In this document: piece after piece, positions 6,935 to 14,220 of the stretch
Layout: each line of letters starts with the position of its first letter
Position numbering within the stretch: the stretch's first letter is position 1
Origin: CAVXDY01 sp963760715
Lineage (GTDB): Bacteria > Actinomycetota > Thermoleophilia > Miltoncostaeales > Miltoncostaeaceae
Length of the DNA: 64,000 bases
Reading direction: 5' to 3'
Assembly: GCA_963760715.1 (NCBI GenBank)
Contig: CAVXDY010000003.1
Span: 558,001-622,000, forward strand
Translations under genes and position numbers: made by a program
Notes under the pieces: model-generated
What the model saw: only the letters and a program-made list of their open reading frames with translations
What the model was told of the DNA's origin: nothing
Databases searched by the model: none

Positions 6935-7982
6935 GACCGTCACGGTCACGGGCCTCACCAAGGCCTTCGGCCCCACCGCGGTGCTGCGGGGCGTGGACCT
7001 GACCGTGCCGGCCGGCGCGCTGGTGGCCCTGCTCGGACCCAGCGGGTGCGGCAAGACCACGCTGCTGCGCGCGATCGCCGGCCTCGAGCGTCCCGACTCC
7101 GGCGAGATCCGGGTGGGCGACCGGGTCCTCACGGGCCCCGGCGTCGCGGTACCGCCGGAGCGGCGCCGGATCGGGATGGTGTTCCAGGACCCCGCGCTCT
7201 TCCCCCACATGAGCGTGGCGCGCAACGTCGGCTACGGCCTGACGCGCCGGGACCCCGATCGCGCTCGCCGGGTGGCCGGGGCGCTCGAGCTGGTGGGCCT
7301 GGAGGGATACGACCAGCGCATGCCGTCCACGCTCTCCGGCGGCCAGCGGCAGCGGGTGGCCCTGGCGCGGGCGCTGGCGCCGCGCCCCTCGGTGATCCTG
7401 CTCGACGAGCCCTTCTCCAACCTGGACGCGCCGCTGCGCGCCGAGCTGCGCCTCGAGGTGCGCCGGGTGCTGGCCGGCACGGACATGACCGCCCTCTTCG
7501 TGACCCACGACCAGGAGGAGGCCTTCCTGGTGGGCGACGAGGTCGCGGTCATCGAGGGCGGCTGCGTGGCCCAGCAGGGGTCCCCCACCGAGCTCTACGA
7601 GCTGCCCGCCAGCCGCGAGGTCGCCGAGTTCATCGGCGACGCGAACTTCCTGCCCGGCCAGGCCACCGGGCGATGGGCGGCCACCCCGGTGGGCGAGATC
7701 CCCCTCCACACCGATGCCGAGGGGGCCGTCGAGGTGATGGTCCGCCCCGAGCGGCTGCGCGCCGAGGCCGGTGACGACGGGACCGTCGAGGGCACGGAGT
7801 ACTACGGCCACGACGCGGTCTACCGGGTCCGCCTGGACGACGGCTGCGTGGTGCGGGCCCGGATCATCGGGCCCCCCGTGCTCGGCGCCGGAGACCGGGT
7901 CGCGGTCAACTTCACGGGGCCGCCGACCGTGGCCTACGCGGCACCCGGTGCGCGGGTCACGTCCTCCGTCGCCCGGAGCTGA
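6900..7982 (+). CDS. ABC transporter ATP-binding protein, FbpC/PotA type with TOBE domain
   Basis: 360 residues. Walker A GPSGCGKTT, Q-loop MVFQDPALFPHMSV, signature LSGGQRQRV, Walker B VILLDEPFSNLD and switch His VTHDQEEAF define an importer-type ATPase; the C-terminal ~110 residues (VEVMVRPERL onward) form a TOBE-like domain, as in iron(III), spermidine/putrescine and sulfate systems. No permease or binding-protein gene lies beside it, so it is an orphan here. The DtxR-family regulator just upstream makes an iron role worth considering, but this is inference. Its TGA overlaps the next gene's CTG. Confidence 0.9.
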   Translation: MAASGGRPSAAETVTVTGLTKAFGPTAVLRGVDLTVPAGALVALLGPSGCGKTTLLRAIAGLERPDSGEIRVGDRVLTGPGVAVPPERRRIGMVFQDPALFPHMSVARNVGYGLTRRDPDRARRVAGALELVGLEGYDQRMPSTLSGGQRQRVALARALAPRPSVILLDEPFSNLDAPLRAELRLEVRRVLAGTDMTALFVTHDQEEAFLVGDEVAVIEGGCVAQQGSPTELYELPASREVAEFIGDANFLPGQATGRWAATPVGEIPLHTDAEGAVEVMVRPERLRAEAGDDGTVEGTEYYGHDAVYRVRLDDGCVVRARIIGPPVLGAGDRVAVNFTGPPTVAYAAPGARVTSSVARS

Positions 7983-9373
7983 GCGCGCCGAGCTGCGACC
8001 TGCTGGTGCTGGGAGCGGGCCCGGCGGGCCTGGGCGCCGCCTACCGCGCGGCGGCGGCGGGGCACCGCGTGACGCTGCTCGAGCGGTCCGCGTTCGTGGG
8101 CGGCGCCGCCGCCAGCCGCGAGGTGGCCGGCGTGCGCGTCGATCTGGGCAGCCACCGCCTGCACCCGGCCATCGAGCCGCGGATCCTGGCCGAGCTGCGG
8201 GCGCTGCTGGGCGACGATCTTCAGACGCGGCCGCGGCACGGGCGCATCCGCCTCGGCGGCCGGTGGATCGCCTTCCCCCTGCGCCCGCTGGACCTGGTGA
8301 GGCGCCTGCCGCCGGGCATGGCCGCCGGGGCGCTGCGCGACTCCGCCCTGCGCCCGCTGCGCCGGCCGCCGCGCGCGGACACGTTCTCCGAGGTGCTGAT
8401 GGCCGCCCTCGGGCCCACCCTCTGCGAGCGGTTCTACTTCCCCTACGCGCGCAAGATCTGGGGGGTCGATCCGGCCGAGCTCGCCGGCGAGCAGGCCCGT
8501 CGCCGGGTGGGCGCGCGCTCCCCCGGGCGCATCGTGGCGCGCGCGATGCGGCGGGGAGCGCCGGGCAAGCGCTCGTTCCTCTCTCCACGCCGCGGCTACG
8601 GGCAGATCTGGGAGGCGCTGGCCGACGCCGGCGTGCGGTCCGGCGTGGACCTGATGCTGGGGGCCCCGGTCAGGAGCCTCTCGCTCTCCCCCGACGGCGC
8701 CGTCGCCGGGCTGTCGGACGGGCGGACGATCGCGGCGCGGCGGGTGTGGTCGACCATCCCGCTGACCGCGCTGGCGCGGATGACCTGGCCCGCCGCCCCG
8801 CCCGAGGCCCTCGCCGCCGCGGCGGCGCTGCGCTTCCGCGCCATGACGCTCGCCTACCTGGTGGTGGAGCGGCCCCGCTACACGGAGTTCGACGCCCACT
8901 ACCTGCCCGCGGGCGCCACCCCCGTGACGCGTGTGTCCGAGCCCAAGAACTACCGCGACGGCGACGATCCGGCGGCTCGCACGGTGCTGTGCGCGGAGAT
9001 CCCCTGCGACGCCGGCGACGAGATCTGGGGCGCGAGCGCCGACGAGCTGGGCCGGGTGGTGGCCGACGGGCTGGTGGAGGCGGGCCTCCCTCATCCGCGC
9101 CCGGCCGAGGTGCAGGTCGTGCGCCTGGAGAACGCCTATCCCATCCTGCGAGCCGGCTTCGAGGGCTCCGTGGCGGCCCTCGACGCCTGGACGGCCGCCC
9201 AGCCCGCGCTGCTCACGCTGGGCCGGCAGGGTCTCTTCGTCCACGACAACGCCCACCACGCGCTCGCCATGGCCTGGGCCGCCGCCGACTGCCTAGGACG
9301 CGACGGCTCCTTCGACGCCCTGGGCTGGGCCGCCGCGCGCGAGCGCTTCGCCGCGCACGTCGTCGAGGACTGA
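7979..9373 (+). CDS. FAD-dependent oxidoreductase (protoporphyrinogen oxidase / UDP-galactopyranose mutase-like)
   Basis: 464 residues. The Rossmann dinucleotide motif VLGAGPAGLGAA, the LLERSAFVGGAA strand and the RGYGQIWEAL region are typical of the amine-oxidase/phytoene-desaturase-like flavoproteins that sit in glycan gene clusters. The GTG at 8006 would cut off the first beta strand; in-frame CTG at 7979 overlaps the preceding TGA as CTGA and supplies the missing residues, so it is preferred. The 3' end overlaps the convergent flippase-glycosyltransferase gene by 81 bases. Substrate unknown; context suggests envelope sugars or lipids. Confidence 0.85.
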   Translation: MSAPSCDLLVLGAGPAGLGAAYRAAAAGHRVTLLERSAFVGGAAASREVAGVRVDLGSHRLHPAIEPRILAELRALLGDDLQTRPRHGRIRLGGRWIAFPLRPLDLVRRLPPGMAAGALRDSALRPLRRPPRADTFSEVLMAALGPTLCERFYFPYARKIWGVDPAELAGEQARRRVGARSPGRIVARAMRRGAPGKRSFLSPRRGYGQIWEALADAGVRSGVDLMLGAPVRSLSLSPDGAVAGLSDGRTIAARRVWSTIPLTALARMTWPAAPPEALAAAAALRFRAMTLAYLVVERPRYTEFDAHYLPAGATPVTRVSEPKNYRDGDDPAARTVLCAEIPCDAGDEIWGASADELGRVVADGLVEAGLPHPRPAEVQVVRLENAYPILRAGFEGSVAALDAWTAAQPALLTLGRQGLFVHDNAHHALAMAWAAADCLGRDGSFDALGWAAARERFAAHVVED

Positions 9374-11005
9374 CCCGGCGTTCAGCTCGCGGTAGACGGC
9401 GGGCACCACCCGCCGCAGGTAGGGGCCGAGGCGCACGAACGAGTCGCCGTGCTCGCGGAAGCGGAAGCTGATGGGGACCTCGGCGTAGGCGTAGCCCTTG
9501 GCCAGCAGGTCGAGCGTGAGCACCTGGGCGTAGTTGAAGTCGTGGACGATCTCCGCATCTGCGGCGGCGGCGGCCGAGAGGGCCCGGTAGCCGCTCTGCG
9601 CGTCGGCCAGCCGGCGGCGCGCCACGCGCGACAGGGTCCAGGTGAGCACGCGGTTGCCCAGGCGCCGGTGCGGGCGCATGTGCGCGATGCAGCCGTCGAA
9701 GCGTGAGCCCACCACGTAGTCGGCCCGGCCCTCCAGGATCGGGGCGACCATCGCCTCGAGCTCCTCGGGGGCGTACTCGCCGTCGGCGTCGCAGAAGGCC
9801 ACGGCCGCGGCGCCCCGCGCGACGCCCTCCGCCAGGCCGAGCCGCACCGCCGCCCCGAGCCCCCGGTTGGCCCCCATGGCCAGCACCTCGGCCCCCGCCC
9901 GCGCGGCCTCGGCGGCGGTGGCGTCGCGCGAGCCGTCGTCCACCACCAGCACGCGCACGGGCCGGCCGCGCACGCTCGCCGGAGCGCGGGCGACCACGGC
10001 GGCCACGGTGGCCTCCTCGTCGTGGGCGGGCAGGACCAGCACCACGGGGGCGGCCGGGCCGGCGGCCGCGACCGGGATCCGGGGGGTGCGCCGGGGCACG
10101 CGCAGGCGGCCCACCAGGCTCGGCGCGGGCCACCCCACCGCCACGGAGCCGGCCACGAGGGCGTAGGCCGTCTTCAGGGCGTGCGCGGCCACGGCGGTGG
10201 CCAGGGCCGCGCCGGGATCCGCGCCCAGGGCCACCAGGGACGCCGTGGCGGCGGCCTCGTAGGTGCCGACGCCGCCGGGGGTGATCGCCACGGCCTGGGC
10301 CGCGATCGTCACGGCCGTGACCAGGGCCGCGTCGCGCGGCGAGAGGTCGATGCCCGCCCAGCCCGCGCAGCTCCAGACCAGCACGCTCTCGAGCAGCCAC
10401 GCCACGGTCGCCCCCGGCAGGGCCAGCACGAGCCACCCGCGCCGGCCGTATCCGGCCCGCCGCACGACGCGCGCCGTCCCGACCGCGGCGGCGACCAGCA
10501 ACAGGGCCGAGACCACCGCCAGCGGGATCCGCGCCCCTCCCAGGAGCTCCTCGGCGACCTCCGGCCCGAGCAGGGCCGCGATGGCCACGACCGCGAGGAT
10601 GTCGGCGGCGCGCAGCAGGACCGTCGAGGCGGTGGCCGCCGCCACGGGGACCCGCGTGCGGCGCGCCACGCTCACCACCCTGAGCGGCTCGCCCAGGCGC
10701 AGCGGCAGGAGGTGGTTGCCGGCCAGCGACACGTGCAGGGCCGAGAGCGACTGGCCGAAGCTCAGCCCCGGGAGCGCCCGGCACCAGAGCCCCGCCCGCA
10801 GCGCGAAGGCCAGCGCGTACGCCCCGAGGGCGACGGTGAGGCCCCGCGGGTCGCGCGCGGCGGCCTCGGCCGTGTCCGCGAGGGTCTCCCGGTCAACCGA
10901 GTGGACGACGTAGACGACGCCACCCGCGAGACCCAGGACGACGAGCGCCGTCAGCACCGGCCTCGCCCGACCATAGATCCTTTGATAGGTGGACCTTATA
11001 TTCAA
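9293..11005 (-). CDS. Fusion of UPF0104/LPG-synthase-type membrane domain and family 2 glycosyltransferase
   Basis: 570 residues in two parts. Residues 1-~310 are a multi-helix membrane domain of the UPF0104 (YbhN / lysylphosphatidylglycerol synthase TM) family, with LSFGQSLSALHVSLAGNHLL, LRLGEPLRV and ITPGGVGTYEAA. Residues ~318-530 are a GT-A glycosyltransferase of family 2: VVLVLPAHDEEATV, RVLVVDDGSRDAT, and FCDADGEY with the metal-binding DxD. This suggests a polyprenyl-sugar synthase with a built-in membrane or flippase part. TTG start at 11005 is preceded nine bases upstream by TAAGGT. A second TAAGGT lies inside the first codons. Confidence 0.88.
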   Translation of the reverse strand: MNIRSTYQRIYGRARPVLTALVVLGLAGGVVYVVHSVDRETLADTAEAAARDPRGLTVALGAYALAFALRAGLWCRALPGLSFGQSLSALHVSLAGNHLLPLRLGEPLRVVSVARRTRVPVAAATASTVLLRAADILAVVAIAALLGPEVAEELLGGARIPLAVVSALLLVAAAVGTARVVRRAGYGRRGWLVLALPGATVAWLLESVLVWSCAGWAGIDLSPRDAALVTAVTIAAQAVAITPGGVGTYEAAATASLVALGADPGAALATAVAAHALKTAYALVAGSVAVGWPAPSLVGRLRVPRRTPRIPVAAAGPAAPVVLVLPAHDEEATVAAVVARAPASVRGRPVRVLVVDDGSRDATAAEAARAGAEVLAMGANRGLGAAVRLGLAEGVARGAAAVAFCDADGEYAPEELEAMVAPILEGRADYVVGSRFDGCIAHMRPHRRLGNRVLTWTLSRVARRRLADAQSGYRALSAAAAADAEIVHDFNYAQVLTLDLLAKGYAYAEVPISFRFREHGDSFVRLGPYLRRVVPAVYRELNAGSVLDDVRGEALARGGPAQGVEGAVAS

Positions 11006-11020
11006 CGGCGGTTGACCTTA
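10988..11020. promoter_or_regulatory. Direct repeat in the divergent envelope-gene promoter region
   Basis: GGTGGACCTTA (10988-10998) and GGTTGACCTTA (11010-11020) are direct repeats spaced 22 bases apart, two helical turns. The right copy contains the minus-strand -10 box TAAGGT of the fusion gene, and TACACT for the plus-strand gene begins at 11019, at its edge. The spacing and position suggest an operator; the binding protein is unknown. Confidence 0.45.
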
Positions 11021-11072
11021 CACTCTGCGCCGCCGCGCGGCGGCTTGGCACCAGGCGACCCGGGGGGCTCGG

Positions 11073-12590
11073 GTGAGAGTGCACGGGAGCACGATCGGGG
11101 CGCCGGTTCGCCTGAGGCGGGGCCTCACGCTGCGCTCGGCGCTCATCCTGGCCGCGCTGATCGCCTTCGCCGCGTCCGCCGCCGGCATCGACGTCCGCGG
11201 ATCGCACGGCGCGCAGACCACCGGCGACGAGCCGCACTACCTGCTCAGCGCGCTCAGCCTGGGCGAGGACGGCAACCTCGACGTGAGCGACGAGATCGCC
11301 CGTCGCGCCTACCTGCCCTTCCACGGGGAGGAGATCCTCACGCAGGCCGAGGACCGTGGCGACGGCCGGCTCATCGAGCCCCACGACCCCCTGCTGCCGG
11401 CCATCCTCGCCGTGCCCATGGTCCTCGGCGGCTGGGTGCTGGCGAAGATCGTCCTGGCCGGTCTCGCCGCCGCGCTGGCCGCGGTGATGCTGTGGACCGC
11501 GGTCCGTCGCATGGGCGTCCCGCTGCGCCGTGCGACCGCCGTCGTCGCGCTGCTCTCGGCCACCGCCCCCCTGGCCGTGTACGGCTCGGAGGTCTATCCG
11601 GAGCTGCCGGCGGCTCTCGCGGTGGCGGTGGCCCTCGCGGCGCTGATGGGCCCCCTCGGACGCGGCGGCCTGTGGGCGCTCGGCCTCGGCGTGATCGTCC
11701 TGCCGTGGCTGTCGGTGAAGTACACGCCCGTGGCCCTGGTGCTCGCCGCGATCGGGCTCTGGCGGCTGTGGCGCTCGCGGCGCGCGCGGACGGCCGGCGT
11801 GCTGGTGGGAGCCCTCGCGGCCGCCGCCATCGCCCACGTCGCGGTGCACCTGGCGATCTACGACGGGCTGACCCCCTACGCGAGCGGCTCCCACTTCACC
11901 GGCGGCGAGCTCACCGTGGCCGGCGACGATCCCCACTACCTGGGGCGCAGCCGGCGTCTGGTGGGCCTGATGGTGGACCGCGACTTCGGCCTGGCGGCGT
12001 GGCAGCCGGCGTGGCTGCTGCTGGTCCCGGCGGTCGCCGCGCTCGCCGCCCGCCGCCCGCGCGGCGCGGGGGCGCTCGGCCTGACGCTGCTGGCCGGCTG
12101 GCTGATGGCGACGTTCGTGGCGCTCACCATGCAGGGCTGGTGGTTCCCCGGACGCCAGCTCGTGGTGGTGCTGCCCGCCGCGGTGCTCGCCATCGCCTGG
12201 TGGGCCGGCGGGGGCGGGAGGCGGCTGGCCGCGGTGCTGTCCCTGGGCGCCCTGGGGCTGCTCACCTACGCGTGGCTGCTGGTCGAGGGGCTGTCGGGGC
12301 GGGTGACCTGGGCCGCCGACCTCCAGACGACGGCCAACCCGCTCTATCGCGGCATGCGGTATGCGCTGCCCGACTACCTGCACGTCACGGCGGGCACCTG
12401 GCTGCTGCACGGGGCCTGGCTGGCGGCCGGGCTGGCCGTGGGGGCCGTCACCTACGCCCGCGAGCGCGGGCGAGCCCCGGCGGGATCAGAGCGAGAAGAC
12501 GAAGCCCGCCGGCCGCCCCGGGTCGGCGGCGATGACCGGGAGGGCCGCGGCGAGGGCGCGCTGGAACACGCCCGCGCTCTCGCCGAATAG
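11073..12590 (+). CDS. Polytopic membrane glycosyltransferase-like protein (GT39/ArnT-like topology)
   Basis: 505 residues with about ten hydrophobic segments. The first external loop carries TTGDEPHYLLSAL, the acidic-His pattern typical of C-type, polyprenyl-phosphate-sugar-dependent glycosyltransferases. Later loops are short and the last ~45 residues are charged and overlap the convergent mtnP-like gene by 105 bases. Start is GTG 11073, or GTG 11079 in the same frame. With the divergent flippase-glycosyltransferase fusion it likely builds a lipid-linked or surface glycan. Reaction not assigned. Confidence 0.75.
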   Translation: MRVHGSTIGAPVRLRRGLTLRSALILAALIAFAASAAGIDVRGSHGAQTTGDEPHYLLSALSLGEDGNLDVSDEIARRAYLPFHGEEILTQAEDRGDGRLIEPHDPLLPAILAVPMVLGGWVLAKIVLAGLAAALAAVMLWTAVRRMGVPLRRATAVVALLSATAPLAVYGSEVYPELPAALAVAVALAALMGPLGRGGLWALGLGVIVLPWLSVKYTPVALVLAAIGLWRLWRSRRARTAGVLVGALAAAAIAHVAVHLAIYDGLTPYASGSHFTGGELTVAGDDPHYLGRSRRLVGLMVDRDFGLAAWQPAWLLLVPAVAALAARRPRGAGALGLTLLAGWLMATFVALTMQGWWFPGRQLVVVLPAAVLAIAWWAGGGGRRLAAVLSLGALGLLTYAWLLVEGLSGRVTWAADLQTTANPLYRGMRYALPDYLHVTAGTWLLHGAWLAAGLAVGAVTYARERGRAPAGSEREDEARRPPRVGGDDREGRGEGALEHARALAE

Positions 12591-13286
12591 CCGCGCCAGG
12601 GTCTCGGGAGGGGTCGCCTCGGGCAGCACCCCGTTGGCGTGGTCGGTCACGAACCCGACCAGGCCGAAGGCCAGGCCGGCCTCCCCGGCGAGCACGGTCT
12701 CGGGGCCCCCGGTCTGGCTCACGGCCGCCACGCCCGCCGCGGCGAGCTGGGCGATCTCGCTGACGCTGTTGAGACGCGGCCCGTCCACGTGGCCGTAGGT
12801 GCCGCCGTCGCGGGCCGTGAGGCCGGCGGCCTCGGCGCCGCGGAGCAGGCCGGCCCGCACCCGCTCGCCGAAGGGTCGCTCGGAGATCCAGTGGCCCCGC
12901 CCCGGGATGTCGGGCGACGTGAACAGCGTGCACAGCGAGCCGTCCGGCAGGCGGTTGGACGGGAAGTGCAGGTCGTCGAAGACCACGAGCGAGCCGAGCT
13001 CCAGCGACGGGTTGACGGCCCCGCACACCGTGGTGGACACCAGGGCGACGGCGCCCCCGGCGGCGATGGCGGCCACGTTGGCCCGCGCCGTGACCTGGTG
13101 CGACAACCGGGCATGGCCCGAGCCGTGCCGCGGGACGTGGAGCACGGGCACGCCGGCGAGGCGCCCCGACGTGACCTCGGCCGGGCCGTAGGGCGTGTCC
13201 ACGATGTCGACCCGCCTCTGCTCCAGGCCCTCCAGCTCGTAGAGCCCGGTGCCGGTGATCAGGCCGACCGGAGCGGGCTCGGACAC
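12486..13286 (-). CDS. mtnP: S-methyl-5'-thioadenosine (or thioinosine) phosphorylase
   Basis: 266 residues of the MTAP/PNP family II. LITGTGLYELEG binds phosphate, VPRHGSGHARLSHQV is the family signature, GPRLNSVSEI replaces the usual GPRFET-AEI ribose site, and the DHANG region precedes the C-terminal helix. It phosphorolyses methylthioadenosine in sulfur salvage; some actinobacterial members prefer methylthioinosine, which the sequence alone cannot separate. GTG start at 13286. Dodecin lies 31 bases upstream on the same strand. Confidence 0.87.
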   Translation of the reverse strand: MSEPAPVGLITGTGLYELEGLEQRRVDIVDTPYGPAEVTSGRLAGVPVLHVPRHGSGHARLSHQVTARANVAAIAAGGAVALVSTTVCGAVNPSLELGSLVVFDDLHFPSNRLPDGSLCTLFTSPDIPGRGHWISERPFGERVRAGLLRGAEAAGLTARDGGTYGHVDGPRLNSVSEIAQLAAAGVAAVSQTGGPETVLAGEAGLAFGLVGFVTDHANGVLPEATPPETLARLFGESAGVFQRALAAALPVIAADPGRPAGFVFSL

Positions 13287-13317
13287 GGGCCCGGGCTCCG
13301 CCGAGGGCCGAGGCGCC

Positions 13318-13524
13318 TCAGTCGTCGAGGACGAAGGTCACCAGCAGGTTGACCTGGTACTCCACGATCGCGCCGTCGTCGCCCACGCGCACCTGCTGCT
13401 CCTTGACCCACGCGCTCCTGACGTTGCGAAGGGTCTTGCCGGCGCGGGCGACGCCGGCCCGGATCGCGTCGTCGAAGCTGCTCTCGGACGTGGAGGTGAT
13501 CTCGGTGACGCGTGCGACGGACAT
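13318..13524 (-). CDS. Dodecin family flavin-binding protein
   Basis: 68 residues with the dodecin pattern: MSVARVTEITSTSESSFDDAI, a helix, AWVKEQQVRV, and a final strand VEYQVNLLVTFVLDD. Dodecins form 12-mers that store or buffer flavins. The ATG at 13524 has GAGGGGAG eight bases upstream. The small palindromic element at 13552-13716 sits immediately upstream, so its promoter must lie within or beyond that element. Confidence 0.93.
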   Translation of the reverse strand: MSVARVTEITSTSESSFDDAIRAGVARAGKTLRNVRSAWVKEQQVRVGDDGAIVEYQVNLLVTFVLDD

Positions 13525-13551
13525 GCGGGTGACTCCCCTCGGTGGTGGTCG

Positions 13552-13716
13552 CTAGTGTCCCGAGTCGCTCGTTCGTATGCAGTTCCCGAGCGAATCTCCC
13601 GCGAGACAAGGACGCAGATCTCCCGCAATATCGGGAATATTGCGGGAGTCGAGGACGCTGTATCGCGATGAGATGCAGCCGGGAACTGCCACGTAATTGG
13701 CGACTCGGGACACTAG
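13552..13716. mobile_element. Small non-autonomous palindromic element (MITE-like), copy 1
   Basis: 165 bases bounded by a perfect 17-base inverted repeat CTAGTGTCCCGAGTCGC; the pairing extends imperfectly to about 34 bases (GCAGTTCCCG inside each arm). The centre holds a second hairpin, CTCCCGCAATAT / ATATTGCGGGAG with a 5-base loop. It is clearly lower in GC than its surroundings and has no ORF. A second copy of the same family is at 33985-34041. If TA is the duplicated target, the pre-insertion site was CTAG, and the TAG is the stop codon of the gene at 13713. The element class (IS630/Tc1-like TA targeting) is inference. Confidence 0.7.
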
Positions 13717-14117
13717 ACGCGGTCGTCGTCCTCGCGGCGGGTCGCCCGGACCGTGTAGGCGCGATCCTGGCCCGACAGCAGGAAGTCCGGGTTCACGCAC
13801 GGCCCGTCGGAGCGGTGCTCGAAGGTCCGCTCGACGTCGCAGCGGCACATCGGGAGCGGCTCCCGGGCGGCCCGCAGGGCGCCGAACCCGGCCGCGGTGC
13901 GCTGCAGGCGCCGGAAGCCGTCGAGGTCGATCTCGGCGCGGTAGATGCCCTCGAGGCAGCCCATCCAGGTGCGACCGGTGGCCTCGTCCTCGTAGGAGTA
14001 GAGACGGGAGCACCCGGACTCGATGCACCCCGCCGGGTAGACGACCCGCTCGCACGACACCGGGCACTGGCGGCACGACCCGGCCGCGCGCGCGGCGGCC
14101 GTGGTGGTGGGGCTCAT
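13713..14117 (-). CDS. Cysteine-rich hypothetical protein
   Basis: 134 residues with CRQCPVSCERVVYPAGC near residues 15-31, a further ESGCSRLYSYED, MGCLEGIYRAEIDLDGF, and a C-terminal MCRCDVERTFEHRSDGPC. The spacing of nine or more Cys suggests one or two zinc or iron-sulfur sites. I do not recognise a named family. The ATG at 14117 is preferred over an upstream GTG. Its TAG stop is shared with the terminus of the palindromic element. Confidence 0.7.
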   Translation of the reverse strand: MSPTTTAAARAAGSCRQCPVSCERVVYPAGCIESGCSRLYSYEDEATGRTWMGCLEGIYRAEIDLDGFRRLQRTAAGFGALRAAREPLPMCRCDVERTFEHRSDGPCVNPDFLLSGQDRAYTVRATRREDDDRV

Positions 14118-14144
14118 CGGGGGGATCTCTCGGGCAAGGCGCCT

Positions 14145-14174
14145 ATTGAAGCCGCACCGTCCGCCGCCGGTCAA
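14145..14174 (-). promoter_or_regulatory. Predicted promoter of the cysteine-rich gene
   Basis: TTGACC (14174-14169) and TTCAAT (14150-14145) spaced 18 bases apart on the minus strand, about 27 bases before the ATG at 14117. One of few places here with a recognisable -35. Confidence 0.4.
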
Positions 14175-14193
14175 GAACCGGAGGCGCGGCCCC

Positions 14194-14217
14194 CGCCGGC
14201 CCGCGCGCCCGCCGGCG
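14194..14217 (-). terminator. Hairpin downstream of dnaE
   Basis: CGCCGGC and GCCGGCG arms around a 10-base loop, starting four bases after the dnaE stop codon. No U-run. Terminator role inferred from position. Confidence 0.4.
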
Positions 14218-14220
14218 CGG

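Noticed and set aside
7046..7774. 242-codon frame inside the ABC ATPase gene
   Set aside because: Shifted frame of a clearly conserved ATPase.
10022..12535. 837-codon plus-strand frame through the envelope-gene region
   Set aside because: Runs opposite the flippase-glycosyltransferase and out of frame through the GT39-like gene; low-complexity composition.
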